Assembly: GCF_003597395.2 (NCBI RefSeq)
Contig: NC_133773.1
Coordinates: forward strand, 67,005,770-67,069,769
DNA length: 64,000 nt
Origin: Chelonoidis abingdonii
Lineage: Eukaryota; Chordata; Testudines; Testudinidae
Reading direction: 5' to 3'
Within the stretch, counting starts at the first letter, position 1; every line of letters begins with the position of its first letter. Shown here piece by piece: positions 46,853 to 57,345 of the stretch. The notes under the pieces were generated by a model. The model searched no databases. It was given only the letters and a program-made list of their open reading frames with translations, and was not told the origin of the DNA. Made by a program: the position numbers and the translations under genes.

Positions 46853-48161
46853 ACCTTCTAAAATGAGCTAGATTCAAACTGGTGACACAGAAATGAAAGA
46901 TTTTGTCATTCTTTAGCAAAGCCCTGTGGCATCTGGTCCCCCAGTAAGGGCTAATACAAGGGATCCCCTGTATTATATATTAAAATACTATCTTAATAAA
47001 ATGTTATGAATGCAAAATAAAACTTCTAAAACTTAGGAAATGCCAGATTTGCAGTTAGCCAAGCAACCTTAATTCAGCTTCATTGTGAATACATGTTACA
47101 AAGATATAATCCTTAACTGAATGATCACAAACCATTTCTTCCAGCATGGATGGTCAGAAGGATTTGAACAGGACCATCAGTTCCACAGCACACACCTTTT
47201 ACACTTGAGCTAAAGGAATAACTACTAGAAGGCTATGAGATAGCTTGGCACAATTGTGATAGGTGGGCAGTGGTCCTTAATGGTGTGAAAGGCCTGGAAA
47301 TCTCCTCCCCCATTTTTCCCCACATGGATCAGCCTCCCACATTCCTACATTTTTAGACATTGCCTTATTTTTCTGCCTTCTCATCTTTATTCAGGTCCCC
47401 ATCTCAACTCCCTAATTCTCATTTCCCTCAGTGTAAGCTGCCAATTCAGTTCCCATCTTCTAATACTTCCACCATCTCATCTTCCCACTCAGTTCTTCAT
47501 ATCAGTCTTTCTTTCTCAGATCTCCATTCAGTTCATGTGAATCTTAGCTGTTCTTCTTTTCAGACCATCCATTCACCCAGCCAGACTGGTTGCTGCTCTG
47601 CTGGCAAAGTAAAATTCTCCTCTCTGGTCCTTCTGCTGCCTTGACCCACCAAGCAGGTGGCACTGTAGCCGCCAGTGGCCAGGAGTAGAACTGCAGTTCT
47701 ATCCCACAGCCTGGTTAGATACAAGAGGATCCTGCTGGAATACAAGGATACCTGACACTTGGCAACCCTAGACAAGCACCGAGAGCTGAAGTACAAGGGG
47801 AAATCAAAAGCGTTTTGCTTACCAGAAACACATGCACAGATGGCTGGGGAAGAGGAAGAGCAGGGCTGAGCACATTGGTTATTGTAGTTCTCATGCATTC
47901 TTAGTCCCGTCCCCTGTCTGGGTTCTGAAAAGACCTTTATAAAAAATAATACACTATCAGAAAACTGAATTCTTCAAATGAGACATTTGAAAACTTCTGC
48001 TTACAGCACCTCCTTAAATGAGGTTCTTTTGAAATAACTCTACAAAGCCATGGAATTTCAGATAGAGTAATATCCTTTCTACAGAATTTTTAAACCAACC
48101 TATAAATAATCATATCCCTATTATGTAGGTACAATCTTAAATGCTAAAGAAAAAATAATCT
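46853..48161. other. No gene; pyrimidine-rich tract and a possible hAT end
   Basis: Bases 47,290-47,640 are strongly pyrimidine-rich on the plus strand. At 47,755-47,770 the word cacttggcaaccctag resembles the terminus of the 30,323-30,946 element, so this may be a decayed related copy, but the opposite end is not clear. Confidence 0.4.
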
Positions 48162-48757
48162 TGTTAGAATGACCGCCCTGCATCTTTAAGCAGTGTGGGG
48201 CGTATTTGGCTGGCTGAATGAAGGCAATTGTGCTTTATGGCTGGTTGGGGGCAAGGGAAGATGAAAACTGCTGCAAAAAGGGTCAGCATGGTTGCTGATT
48301 CATCCCTTGGGAATACAGGGTTTAAAAGGGGCAGCTCTGCACCCATAGCCTCCCTTTTTACACGGACCAGGATGAAACAGAAGGGTGCCAGTGTACAGCT
48401 TGACTCAGCTCTTTGTAGAAATGGGGACCTGGGCAAGGGCTAAAGCCCGCCCCCCATGTCAGTGCCGGAATAGAGAGTCAGGAGCTTACAGCAAGTCTCA
48501 GCATGGCTCCAGGGGAACACAGAACAGTGAGAATGGGGAGGATGAATTCTACCTTTTCCTTGTTTCTGGCGGGGCGAGGCAGGCATAGCAGAGTGAATTC
48601 ACAAAGGGAAGGGGAATTGAGTAGCGAGCTAGCATGGTGTCAGATTCTGTTGCTGGGTATACAGACAAGACGAGGGACATGCAGTATGGCCCACTCTTAT
48701 AGCAGCTGTGCTGTGCATAGAGGTTTAGGGAAAAGGGTTTCAGGTTTTTCCTGCTGT

Positions 48758-48793
<36 letters not shown>

Positions 48794-48820
48794 TGTGTGT
48801 GAAAGTGTGAGTGAGACATT
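48162..48820. other. 5' region of the YR-SGNH element or unique flank
   Basis: No identifiable domain. A (GA)n tract at about 48,762-48,791 followed by (TG)n precedes the first recognisable recombinase sequence. The pyrimidine run ending in ttccag at 48,839 resembles a splice acceptor, which is only suggestive. Confidence 0.4.
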
Positions 48821-49990
48821 TTGCTTCTGTCTCTTCCAGTTAGTGTTCCTGGGACAGGAAGCTGTGAAAACTCAAACCATGCACAAGGTGGATGGAGAGC
48901 AGGTATTTGGGCCAGGGTGAGCCAAGGGCAGGATCCTTGCAACAAGGGCGAGGGGTTGGGGAATGAGGGGACTCTAGGTGAAACACTCATGCACACAAGA
49001 GAGCTGGTTGAATTTACTGGTGGGTCAGTCAGTGGGGATTTGCTACAAGTAATCAGGGTTGTTGCATCTGAGGTAGTTTCAACAGCTTTGCAGGCCATAC
49101 CAGGTTTAATGATTCGCCGAGATATAGGACATTCCACTCAAGTGATTGCAGGAGAGGAGGGAAACACCAAGGGCAGGGGTACACAGATTTCTGGAACTGG
49201 TACTAGGCACCAGCCAGGAACCCAGGCAAAGACCACTAGCACTATGGAACTTCGGCATAGAATGGTTGGCAGTGTTGTGCGGAAATCAGTTGCTTCACGC
49301 ACATGGCAGAACTATGAAAGAAGTTTTAATGATTTCATGCAATTTCAGGATCAGAAAGACCATTCAACAATATGGCCCAGCACAGAAGACTAAGTGCTGC
49401 AGTACATGCTGTCGTTGACAACCCGTCAACTGCCATCCTCCACAATCTCGAATCACCTTTCTGCCATTACATTTGTCAGTAGGCTCAATGGTTATCCTGC
49501 ACCTTGCAATGGTTTTTTAGTTTGAAGGTTTTTGGCCAGGTGGTCATGTCCCAGTGGCCCCAGGGTGGATTCCCGTCATCCCATCGTGGTTTACATGCTC
49601 AGGGATTTCATGCAGATCCTTGGCACCACAGGTCATAGTGGACATGAGGCAGCCTTGTTCAGGACAGCATTCTTAACAGCATTTTTTGGTGCTTTCAGGA
49701 TCAGTGAGCTAGTACTTGGGTGCAGTAGGGACTCCACAGGAAGGGCTGTGCAACTGTGGGACAATGGCACAAGCAGTCAGTGATATTACACTTGTGAAGT
49801 CAAAGACGGATCAATTCAACTGGGGTGAATCTGTGATCCTCCAGTAGGGTAGTGAACCTGGGGTCGGCCCAGTTTAGCCTTTGAAGGTCTACTGGGTGAT
49901 ATGACCGAAGAGGGGGAGGGCTCCTCTTTATGCACAGTCATGGGAGTCCCCTCACAGGATAACAATTTGTTACCATGCTGAGATGGGTTA
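48821..49990 (+). pseudogene. Tyrosine recombinase remnant (Ngaro- or Crypton-like)
   Basis: The 190-codon frame 48,821-49,393 ends with SVVRKSVASRTWQNYERSFN, the typical amino-terminal core-binding helices of a tyrosine recombinase (DNA strand cutting and joining). After a stop at 49,391 and a frame change, 49,532-49,783 gives RDFMQILG and AFFGAFRISELVLG. The latter is catalytic box I, and its arginine is retained. The expected carboxy-terminal His-x-x-Arg and tyrosine boxes are not found in any frame between about 49,850 and 50,010. A deletion there probably removed them. No reverse transcriptase is visible upstream, so I cannot tell a truncated Ngaro retrotransposon from an RT-less recombinase transposon. 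An SGNH hydrolase remnant follows on the same strand. Confidence 0.68.
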
Positions 49991-50009
49991 ATTTGGTGTA
50001 ATTACATTA

Positions 50010-50637
50010 CAGATGTTGGACGACTGGCCATGCAGATGGTGGGGTGGAGCTGCAGGCACAGAATCATCTTTTGGGCACATAGGCACACATCCAGGTTGCA
50101 TAAGTGTTTGCAGCTGGGCTTCAGTGATGAAGCAATACTCACTTGGCATGCCAGGAGGGGCATGTTATGGGATCAACTAATACTGCTGCTATATGGGCCC
50201 GTCAGCGGCCACCAGATATAATTGTGGTGCATTTGGTGGGAAATGAGTTGGGAATGCTTAAAGGGGCGGAACTAATGCTCATAGAAAGGAGGGACTTCAG
50301 GCTAATCTTTGAACTTTTCCCAGGGGTTAACATTGTTTGGCCAGAAATGCTTCAGCACAGGGTCTGACAGGGAGCAGGGAGCGCGCCCCCCCCCCACGCA
50401 CACCCAGTGGGGAAGGCAAGGAGGTATGTGAACAGGGAGGTGGCCAAATTCCTTGGGCCCATAGGAAGGGCAGTAATTACATATCCTGATATAGTATATG
50501 GAGTAGCAGAGTTGTTTTGGGAGGATGGGGTTCACCTAGCCAACTTCAGTGGTGGCATGTTTTTAACTGATTTAAAAGACAGCATTAGGAGATGTCTGGG
50601 AACCCAACTGAGTGTGGGGAGGAGGCAGCCAAGCTAA
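50010..50637 (+). pseudogene. SGNH/GDSL hydrolase domain remnant of the same element
   Basis: Frames 50,030-50,221, 50,143-50,367 and 50,407-50,637 join by two frame changes into an SGNH-type hydrolase. The amino-terminal block reads IIFWAHRH, preceded by a disturbed G-x-S. The second block reads LTWHARRGMLWDQL. Block III reads IIVVHLVGNELG, where G-N-D would be expected, so Asp is Glu here. Block IV reads IFELFPGVNIVWPEML. Block V reads EDGVHL, with the Asp and His of the catalytic pair intact. SGNH domains are fused to or accompany tyrosine recombinases in some vertebrate Ngaro-type elements, where their task is unknown. The domain ends at a stop at 50,635. Length (about 200 codons) is normal for the domain. 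Confidence 0.72.
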
Positions 50638-53600
50638 CTGCTAGTGCCTCATTGTGGCAGATGTCCCGTGCAGGTACTCCACAGGGAAGGCATACACTGA
50701 CCGGCTAAATAGCTTAGAAAAGAACTTTAAAAGAGCTGTTTATTAAAGTAACGAAAGAGGGGAAGTTGAGGATTGGTACAGCAGGGAGCCAGCTCCCCAT
50801 TTTTATAGCCCATCTTAACCCGCCAGAGGGAGGAGTGGATGGTAAGGTCCTGGCAATGAATTTGCTAGAAGGACCTGGATGGCAAGAGAGGGAGCTGGTA
50901 AAAGCCCCCCCGGTAATTATGGAATAAACATGGGGTTACCTACACTATACACTTTTATCTGTCATCTAATAATAAAGTTGTGGTTTAATTAAACCCACGT
51001 TGAATGTCTCCTGTCTGGCTATGTCCAAAGAAGGACAACTCCCTAAAAGGACATGTCCTACAAAATATGTAAGTACAGGACACATCTTTTTTTTTTTATT
51101 ATTATTAAAACTTACATAGTTAAACAACAGTGCAATACATTCATTCCCATTGATTTCTCTTACACAGTCAAACTGGTGCCTACTGAATGATGGAAGGACA
51201 ACAGTTCCTATTAATTTTATATTGTATTTGTTCTGTACTTTCTCATTTACACTACTGCATTTTCTATCAGCTATAAAATGCCCTGTAATCATTTTGCTCT
51301 ATTTTCATGTTCTATGGCTGAATGCACCTCATTAACAAGTTATTAAGTTGTTAATTTTTGTCCTTGAAGTCTGCACTACAATATATGCTTTATACAATAC
51401 AGTAATTCCTTATTTAACTCTGGCTTAATCATTTTTGTGTGTTGTGTCGCAATGCAGGGATTTTGTTTGTGCTACACTAAAACCACATTTTTGTTTAAAC
51501 AATGGTGAATGCCTCTCCCTTCCCCTTTTCTCAAAATAGTTTATTAGATATCACATATCATTTGCAGTATGGTACTTCTTTCCATTAGTTATGGGAGTCT
51601 GAAATAACCCAAATTAATACAGGCAACCCCTCTTTTTGATAAGTTACCAGCTAGGAGTAACATTAAAGATGTTTCTTTTATTAACAATGCTTGACAAAAC
51701 AGGGTCAATATACTGTGATTTTAGCCCTATTTTGGCCAACTCTAGCCTTTGCAGATCCCATTTGAGTGGAATATTTGATACACCTGGTTGGTAGTTGACT
51801 ATTATCAGATGACTGAAACCAGAAAATAAAGATCCATCTCTTACCACTCAGCGCTCTTGGGTGTCTTATATTTAATACAAAGCTCACAATCACTCAGATT
51901 GTGAAAAGGATAACCAGCAGCCTATGGTAATGTGGCTGTAACGCAAAACTTGTCCAAGAGCTTTACTCTGTAGGTCTGAGGTGTAGAGCAGGAATGTCAA
52001 GGGTTAAACAAAGGCCAGAAATAATCTTGTCCTGTAGATTTATTAAGAAATAAAGTTACAAACTTTTTTGCTTGCTCTAATGACAAAGCAGTCAGTTTAA
52101 TTTGACTGGTTATAAATAAATAAATAAATATGATTGAAAGTATTTTCTTTTTTGGAAAAAAAAAGGTCATGGAGATAACTGCATTCTATAAAACATGGAT
52201 TTGTTTTAGTTACAGTTGTCATCCATTGGTCCAATTAACTGGTACTTCAGTCAGTGGCAGAACTCATCTGAATTAAATCAAAGAATTGAGGCTTGACAGC
52301 TCGTATATACATACTATATATGAAAATAAATGTGTTTGGGTTATAAGCCTCTTGAAGAACAGGGTTTGCAATGGAATCAATGACAAACTCTTTCTTTATA
52401 ATAAAAATCTCAGTAGTACTATGGATAGTTTAATAGTCTTATCTGACCTTTCCAGGTTAATAATCAGAGAATTAATTAGCTAGTCTGTCTAAAGATACTA
52501 TTTTTCTAATCTGAAATATGAGGGAGAACAGTACCATTTCTGGTCAGAAAACCACTCCTATGTCTGGCATAGAGGTTAAGGAGATTTTTCAAAATGATCT
52601 ACATAATGTGCACACCACTTATGTCATGCTAGGATCAAGGCAATCATTTGCAACACATAATGAAGGCTTTGATGCAACAGTGTCATGGGGTCAAGATCAA
52701 ATACTTGTCACAGCCTTCTCTTATTTCCATTTCTCCAATTCTTTAACAGTTGAATAAGCGATTATTTCAGTGGGCAATAAGAAATTCATTTTTCAATTAT
52801 CTTTAAGGTCACATTCTAATTTTCTGTACACAGCAAATGATAGTGCATAAAACATTTATTTTAATAACAGTAATGCAAGGGCTACTTTTTATAGGATCAT
52901 ACACTTTCTGCTATTTAGTGAGTAAGAATGTATAATTTAATATATGGAAGTGTACCCAATCATCTCACCATGGCTTACGTTCACCACTCAAACATGTAGA
53001 AAAAATATTTCTCCTGAACAGAAAACATTTTGAGTGCACAACACCAGGTTTGTACTTTGCAATGTCCATTAGAAGACATTTTTATTCCACTAATTGAAAA
53101 CCACTTGTTTTTACTTAGAATGATGTTTCAAGAGCACCAAAAGGATCCTGATTATTGGGATTAGCACAAATAATCAGCATCTTGATTTTGATAAACTGAG
53201 AAAAGTTGCATACATTGGAGATATGGAAACTATTCTCTGAAGACTGGAAGAGTTGTTAGAGTGCCTGTTTCACTACATTGCTGGAGAAAGAAGAACTAGA
53301 ATAGATAGCATTAACATTAGAAAAAATGCCTTAGTCATAAAGGTACCAAAATCATAATAATCCAAGCTAGCATAAAATGCTTGTATATTTAAGCTGTGTA
53401 TTCTTCAATTTTCAAGTTAGTTCCTTTTTTGGGGGGGAAGGGTGTCTCTTGAAGATTGGAAGAGTTTTTAGGCTTTAGGAGGCAATGCCTATGTGTACAA
53501 GTACTTGTCTGAGCAAACAAATGAGAGGTTGCATGTGCAATTTATTTAATCAATTCTCAAAAAGTTGTTCCCAGTTGCTAACTTAAAAAATTAAAATAAA

Positions 53601-54249
53601 TATTTGTCTTTGTGTAGGATGTTTTGAATCCTCATGAAAGAAAAAAACAAAACTATTAGTGCCACATTTCAGGATTCTAGTTAATCAGAAACAAGAAAAT
53701 TAATTGTGCCAATCAGTCAGTGAGTAGCAAGCCGTCACAAGTGCCTGCATATATTAACCTGTCATATTAGTTAAATGAATAAATATTCAGCAGGGAAATC
53801 GTTTGAGTATGTAGCACAAAATCAGGTCTGTTTTCACTAACATTCAAAGTATAGATGAATTTACTTTGCCAAACAGTGAAGCAAGTCAAAAGCCAAAATA
53901 GGGATTAATTAAGCAAGGGTTGTAGGATCATCATAGGCAGATTACGGTCATAAATGAAACGAAGCCTCTAGTTTCTAAAGCACCATGTACTGACCAAATC
54001 AATTGTTCTGTGTCTGGAGAGACAGCTGACATGTTCTTTTGTATCATATATGGACTGGTCACAGAGCTTGCTTGAACACATCTGATGTGTTCATTATAAG
54101 ATTCTTTAATGTTCTGACAGGTAGAGGTGAGGTTCATTTATACACTGTGGCTGAAGAGTATAATATAGTTGAGCATCCCATTACATCTGTCCATTTAAGG
54201 TCTACTTCCCTACCATTTACAATCTTTACACTCTTATGCTGTCTTTGAA
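50638..54249. other. Element tail, then long unique AT-rich stretch
   Basis: Bases 50,638-50,960 may be the 3' untranslated tail of the YR-SGNH element; no terminal repeat is seen. From 51,000 to 54,249 there is no supported gene. An (AAAT)n run at about 52,115-52,130 is the only low-complexity feature. Confidence 0.45.
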
Positions 54250-54945
54250 GTTGTCTGGATCAGTCTGTTAAATATCTGAGTCATACTGGTTTTCTAATTA
54301 CCTGACCTGAAAGCGTAACAGCTGGGTCACCTGCCTGTCCATTATTTGGGACAACTGACTATATTCCGTTTGGCATCCTTGCGTCTTCTTCTCCTGTATC
54401 TACCAACTGTAAAATTTCCTCCGTTGATTATTCTTTCTGAGGAACAGAGTGACAGTTTCTGTTGACCTCTCCACAGTCAGTCTGGATAACATATGATCTG
54501 GGCGCTGGAATTATTTTTCTTTATGACACCTGGAGTCGTCTGTTCTTTTTCTCCACCTAATTTGACACAAACACAGTCACCAGGGTCGAGGCCTGGCAAT
54601 TCTGTAACTGAGTGACGTCTGTTGTAAAAGTTTTGCCTTTTTGTCCAATTTGGCTATTCTCTTCATATCTAACCACTTCTGAGTGGTTAGATGTGAAGAG
54701 TGGTCTTCCCAGCTGGGGTTGTGCTGCACTATATCCAGTAATTGCTATTGGTGTTAATCTGTAACACAGAAGAGCCAGGAAAGGATCATTCTGCTGTAGG
54801 ATTTTCTTGGATGTCTGTACAGCTGTCTCAATGTCTCCATTTGCTTATAGGTAAGGTAGTCTGCTAGTACTATGATCAAAATCATATTTCATTTGGAATG
54901 ACTTCAGTTCTGCTGCAATGAACTGTGGTCCTTTGTGCATATGCT
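54250..54945 (-). pseudogene. Gypsy-type integrase remnant
   Basis: On the minus strand a Ty3/Gypsy integrase is readable from about 54,935 downward. GPQFIAAELKSFQ is the region around the second catalytic Asp, and the Asp-Asn before GPQF is lost. NGDIETAVQTSK retains the Glu of the D,D-35-E triad. LALLCYRLTPIAITGYSAAQ is the usual motif after the core. The carboxy-terminal chromatin-proximal words are PRSYVIQTDCGEV. Stops at several codons make it non-functional. The integrase would insert LTR-element cDNA. Its 5' neighbour on the minus strand is not Gypsy RT but a LINE tail, so the fragment is truncated at about 54,940. Confidence 0.75.
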
Positions 54946-55500
54946 GAGACACTAGTGACAGACAATGTGCCCAACCATTGGATGGCATCCGAATCAACAA
55001 GGTGGAGAGCCAGTAGTTTGCCATCAAAATAAGTCAGGCACTCATCAAGGATATGCAGCATAATCTGAAGTTGACCACAACTGCATCATGAGTCATTAGA
55101 AAAAAAACATTTAAAGAGATTAGATGCACAGTTGCCCTGTCCTGTTTGAAACCCATTCAGCTCCAATTAGATTGGGTCAGTAATGAGAGAATGATTAAGA
55201 ATTGTCATCGATGACTACTCGTTGCACCAAGCAGATGCTACTGTCACATCCCGTGGTGGCATAAATTACCACAGAGGGCATCTAGAAGATAGGCGAACTG
55301 GTGGGTGGTTGAAGAGATTGTGTACAAAAAGGCAGGGCACTGTTCTCATGGATCTTGGCCAGCAGGATGACAGAGGTCTTCTCGTGGCTAATATGGAGCG
55401 GTGCTATGTCACTAAGCATTGGAAGCCAAGGCAATGGAGTTGCACGTAAAGTCCCAGTAACAATGCACATAGTTTTGATCAGCTTCGTGTAGAGGTGTCA
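54940..55500 (-). pseudogene. LINE ORF2 C-terminal remnant
   Basis: The minus-strand frame 55,470-55,282 reads CIVTGTLRATPLPWLPMLSDIAPLH. This is the block after the RT domain of Jockey/I-type non-LTR retrotransposons, where a conserved R-I-V-T-G-T/C start is followed by L...GI.P. Further down, 55,170-54,960 gives LELNGFQTGQGNCA, CGQLQIMLHILDECL and DAIQWLGTL, the zinc-binding Cys-His tail of the same protein. Stops interrupt it. It runs into the Gypsy integrase fragment near 54,940, so the 60-codon frame 55,027-54,845 is a chimera of the two elements. Confidence 0.7.
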
Positions 55501-55799
55501 CCAGTGGTTCTGGAATACCAAAGAGAGCAAAAGTCCACTTCCAATTTCTCCATAAAACTGCAGCATATGTCTTTTAAATACATTATTTCTGTATACCTGG
55601 ATCAATAGCCTACAACGACCAGGTAATGTCCCCTGAATTTGCATAAATCTGCAGTTTGTCTCTCTCATGCTTTCTGGAATATCTCATGATCAAGAGTGCC
55701 AGCCTCAGGGCAGACACCCTGAACTGATGGTATATTCTATAGATTTCACCAACCCAGTAACATATGTGAACTCCTGGCTCACGATAATAGTCTTACCAT

Positions 55800-56033
55800 A
55801 GGGTCACAGACAGTCCCCCGGCCTCACCCCAGTTCATTTTGCCACCAACGCAAGCTGGACTTAGTGATAAATGGTCATTTACACCAAAAATCACAAAATA
55901 TTCAGGTTTATCTCAGTCCCAAGAGACCAGTCAGTCACTTACCCCAGATCAATTTGTACCTTAGATCTCATACAACATTGGTAGACAATCCTATACTAAA
56001 CTAATTAAGGATTTATTAACTAGGGAAAGGAAA
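55800..56033. repeat. Older repeat, left part (DIRS target)
   Basis: Belongs to the family seen at 30,960-31,960. It ends at aactagggaaaggaaa, where the DIRS element begins, and resumes at about 61,850 with gaaatgagagttattccagg. Confidence 0.5.
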
Positions 56034-56375
56034 AGACGGTTACTCACCTTTGTAACTGTTATTCTTCGAGATGCGTTGCTCATATCCATTCCAGTTAGGT
56101 GTGTGCGCGCCGCATGCACGTTCGTTGGAAGATTTTTACCCTAGCAAAACTCGGTGGGTAGGCTGGGTGCCCCCTGGAGTGGCGCCGTTATGGCACCGGA
56201 TATATACCCCTGCCGACCCAGTCACCCTTCAGTTCCTTCTTGCCGGCTACTCCGGACAGAGGGGAAGGAGGTTGGGTTGGAATGGATATGAGCAACACAG
56301 TCTCGAAGAACTAACAGATTACCAAGTGATAACCGTCTTTTCTTTCTTCGATGTCTTGCTCATAACCATTATTCC
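56034..56375. repeat. DIRS 3' end: terminal repeat with complementary internal copies
   Basis: The end motif occurs three times in alternating orientation: plus at 56,058-56,092 (gttgctcatatccattcc), minus at 56,281-56,305 (ggaatggatatgagcaacac), and plus again, more decayed, at 56,347-56,375 (ttgctcataaccattattcc). The outer words gacggttactcac (56,034) and gataaccgtc (to 56,338) are also inverse. This is the layout of a DIRS internal complementary region next to the terminal repeat, thought to template circular cDNA. Confidence 0.75.
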
Positions 56376-57309
56376 AAGCCTTATGTAGGCGGTGGGGCTG
56401 GAGTGAAATGTGGCAGAATGTAAAACTGCTGAGCCAGAGGCTGCAGCATCTCTTGACTGTTGAACCAGAGCACAATGCGAAGCAAGGGTATGGACCGAGG
56501 ACCATGGAGCTGCGCGACAGATCTCATGGGTAGGTACATGAGCCAGCAAGGCGGCAGATGAAGCCTGAGCCCTGGTAGAATGCACGGTGATGTGGCTTTG
56601 GGAAATATGAGCAAAATCATAACAAGTGCGGATGCACGCCATCACCCAAGATGAGATTCTCTGAGAGGAAACAGGTAGGCCTTTCCTTCAGTCTGCTACC
56701 GCGACAGAGAGTTGTGAAATGGTTTTGTCCGCTCAATATAAATGCGAGCGCTCTACAGATGTCCAGAGAGTGCAATTGTTGCTCCCATTGTGTTGAGTTT
56801 GGGTAACATGAAAGGCCGAAACCACCTTAGGGAGGAAAGCCTGGTGTGGTCGTAACTGCACCTTGTCTTTGTGAAACATAGTGTACGGTGGAACCACTGT
56901 AAGAGCCCTGAGCTCGGAGACTCGTCTGGCCGACGTAATGGCTATGAGGAAAGCTGTCTTCCAAGACAGGTTTAGCAGCGAGCAGGTCGCTAATGGCTTG
57001 AATGAGGGAGACATAAGTCTGGTTACAACCAGGTTGAGGTCCCAGGTTGGGGCTGGGCGGTGTACTTGAGGGTGTAAGCGCTCCAAGCCCTTGAGGTACC
57101 TCGAAACCATAGAGTGTGAGAACACGGAATGACCTTAGCCTGGGTGGAAGGTAGAAATGGCTGCCAAGTGTACCCTCAGCGATGACACCGCTAGGCCCTG
57201 CTGTTGTAGGCCAGAGGTAGTCCAAAATAGAGGGGATCGAGACCTCAGTAGGAGTAAGATCAAGCATTTCGCACCTGTAGGAGAAACGCTTCCTCTCGGC
57301 CAGGTACAT
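56319..57309 (-). pseudogene. DIRS tyrosine recombinase, catalytic Tyr apparently replaced
   Basis: Spread over the frames 57,309-56,827, 57,125-56,733 and 56,645-56,319. The first gives the amino-terminal part (TEVSIPSILDYL). The second contains MVSRYLKGLERL, TWDLNLVVTRLM and, at residues 65-73, SARRVSELR, which is box I with its arginine. The third contains ITVHSTRAQASSAAL (residues 19-33), the H-x-x-R box, and SSVHTLASHCALV (residues 49-61), where I expect the nucleophilic tyrosine in place of Cys58 (TGT for TAT, one transition). The enzyme would integrate circular DIRS cDNA. Two frame changes and the Cys make it inactive. The residue assignment rests on family knowledge, not on an alignment. 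Confidence 0.75.
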
Positions 57310-57345
57310 TGACCAGGTGGAAGGCTTCCTGCTACTCCGGTTTAG

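Noticed and set aside
48697..49137. 146-codon minus-strand frame with a poly-Ser/Leu tract
   Set aside because: The tract is the translated (GA)n microsatellite, and the rest is antisense to the recombinase remnant.
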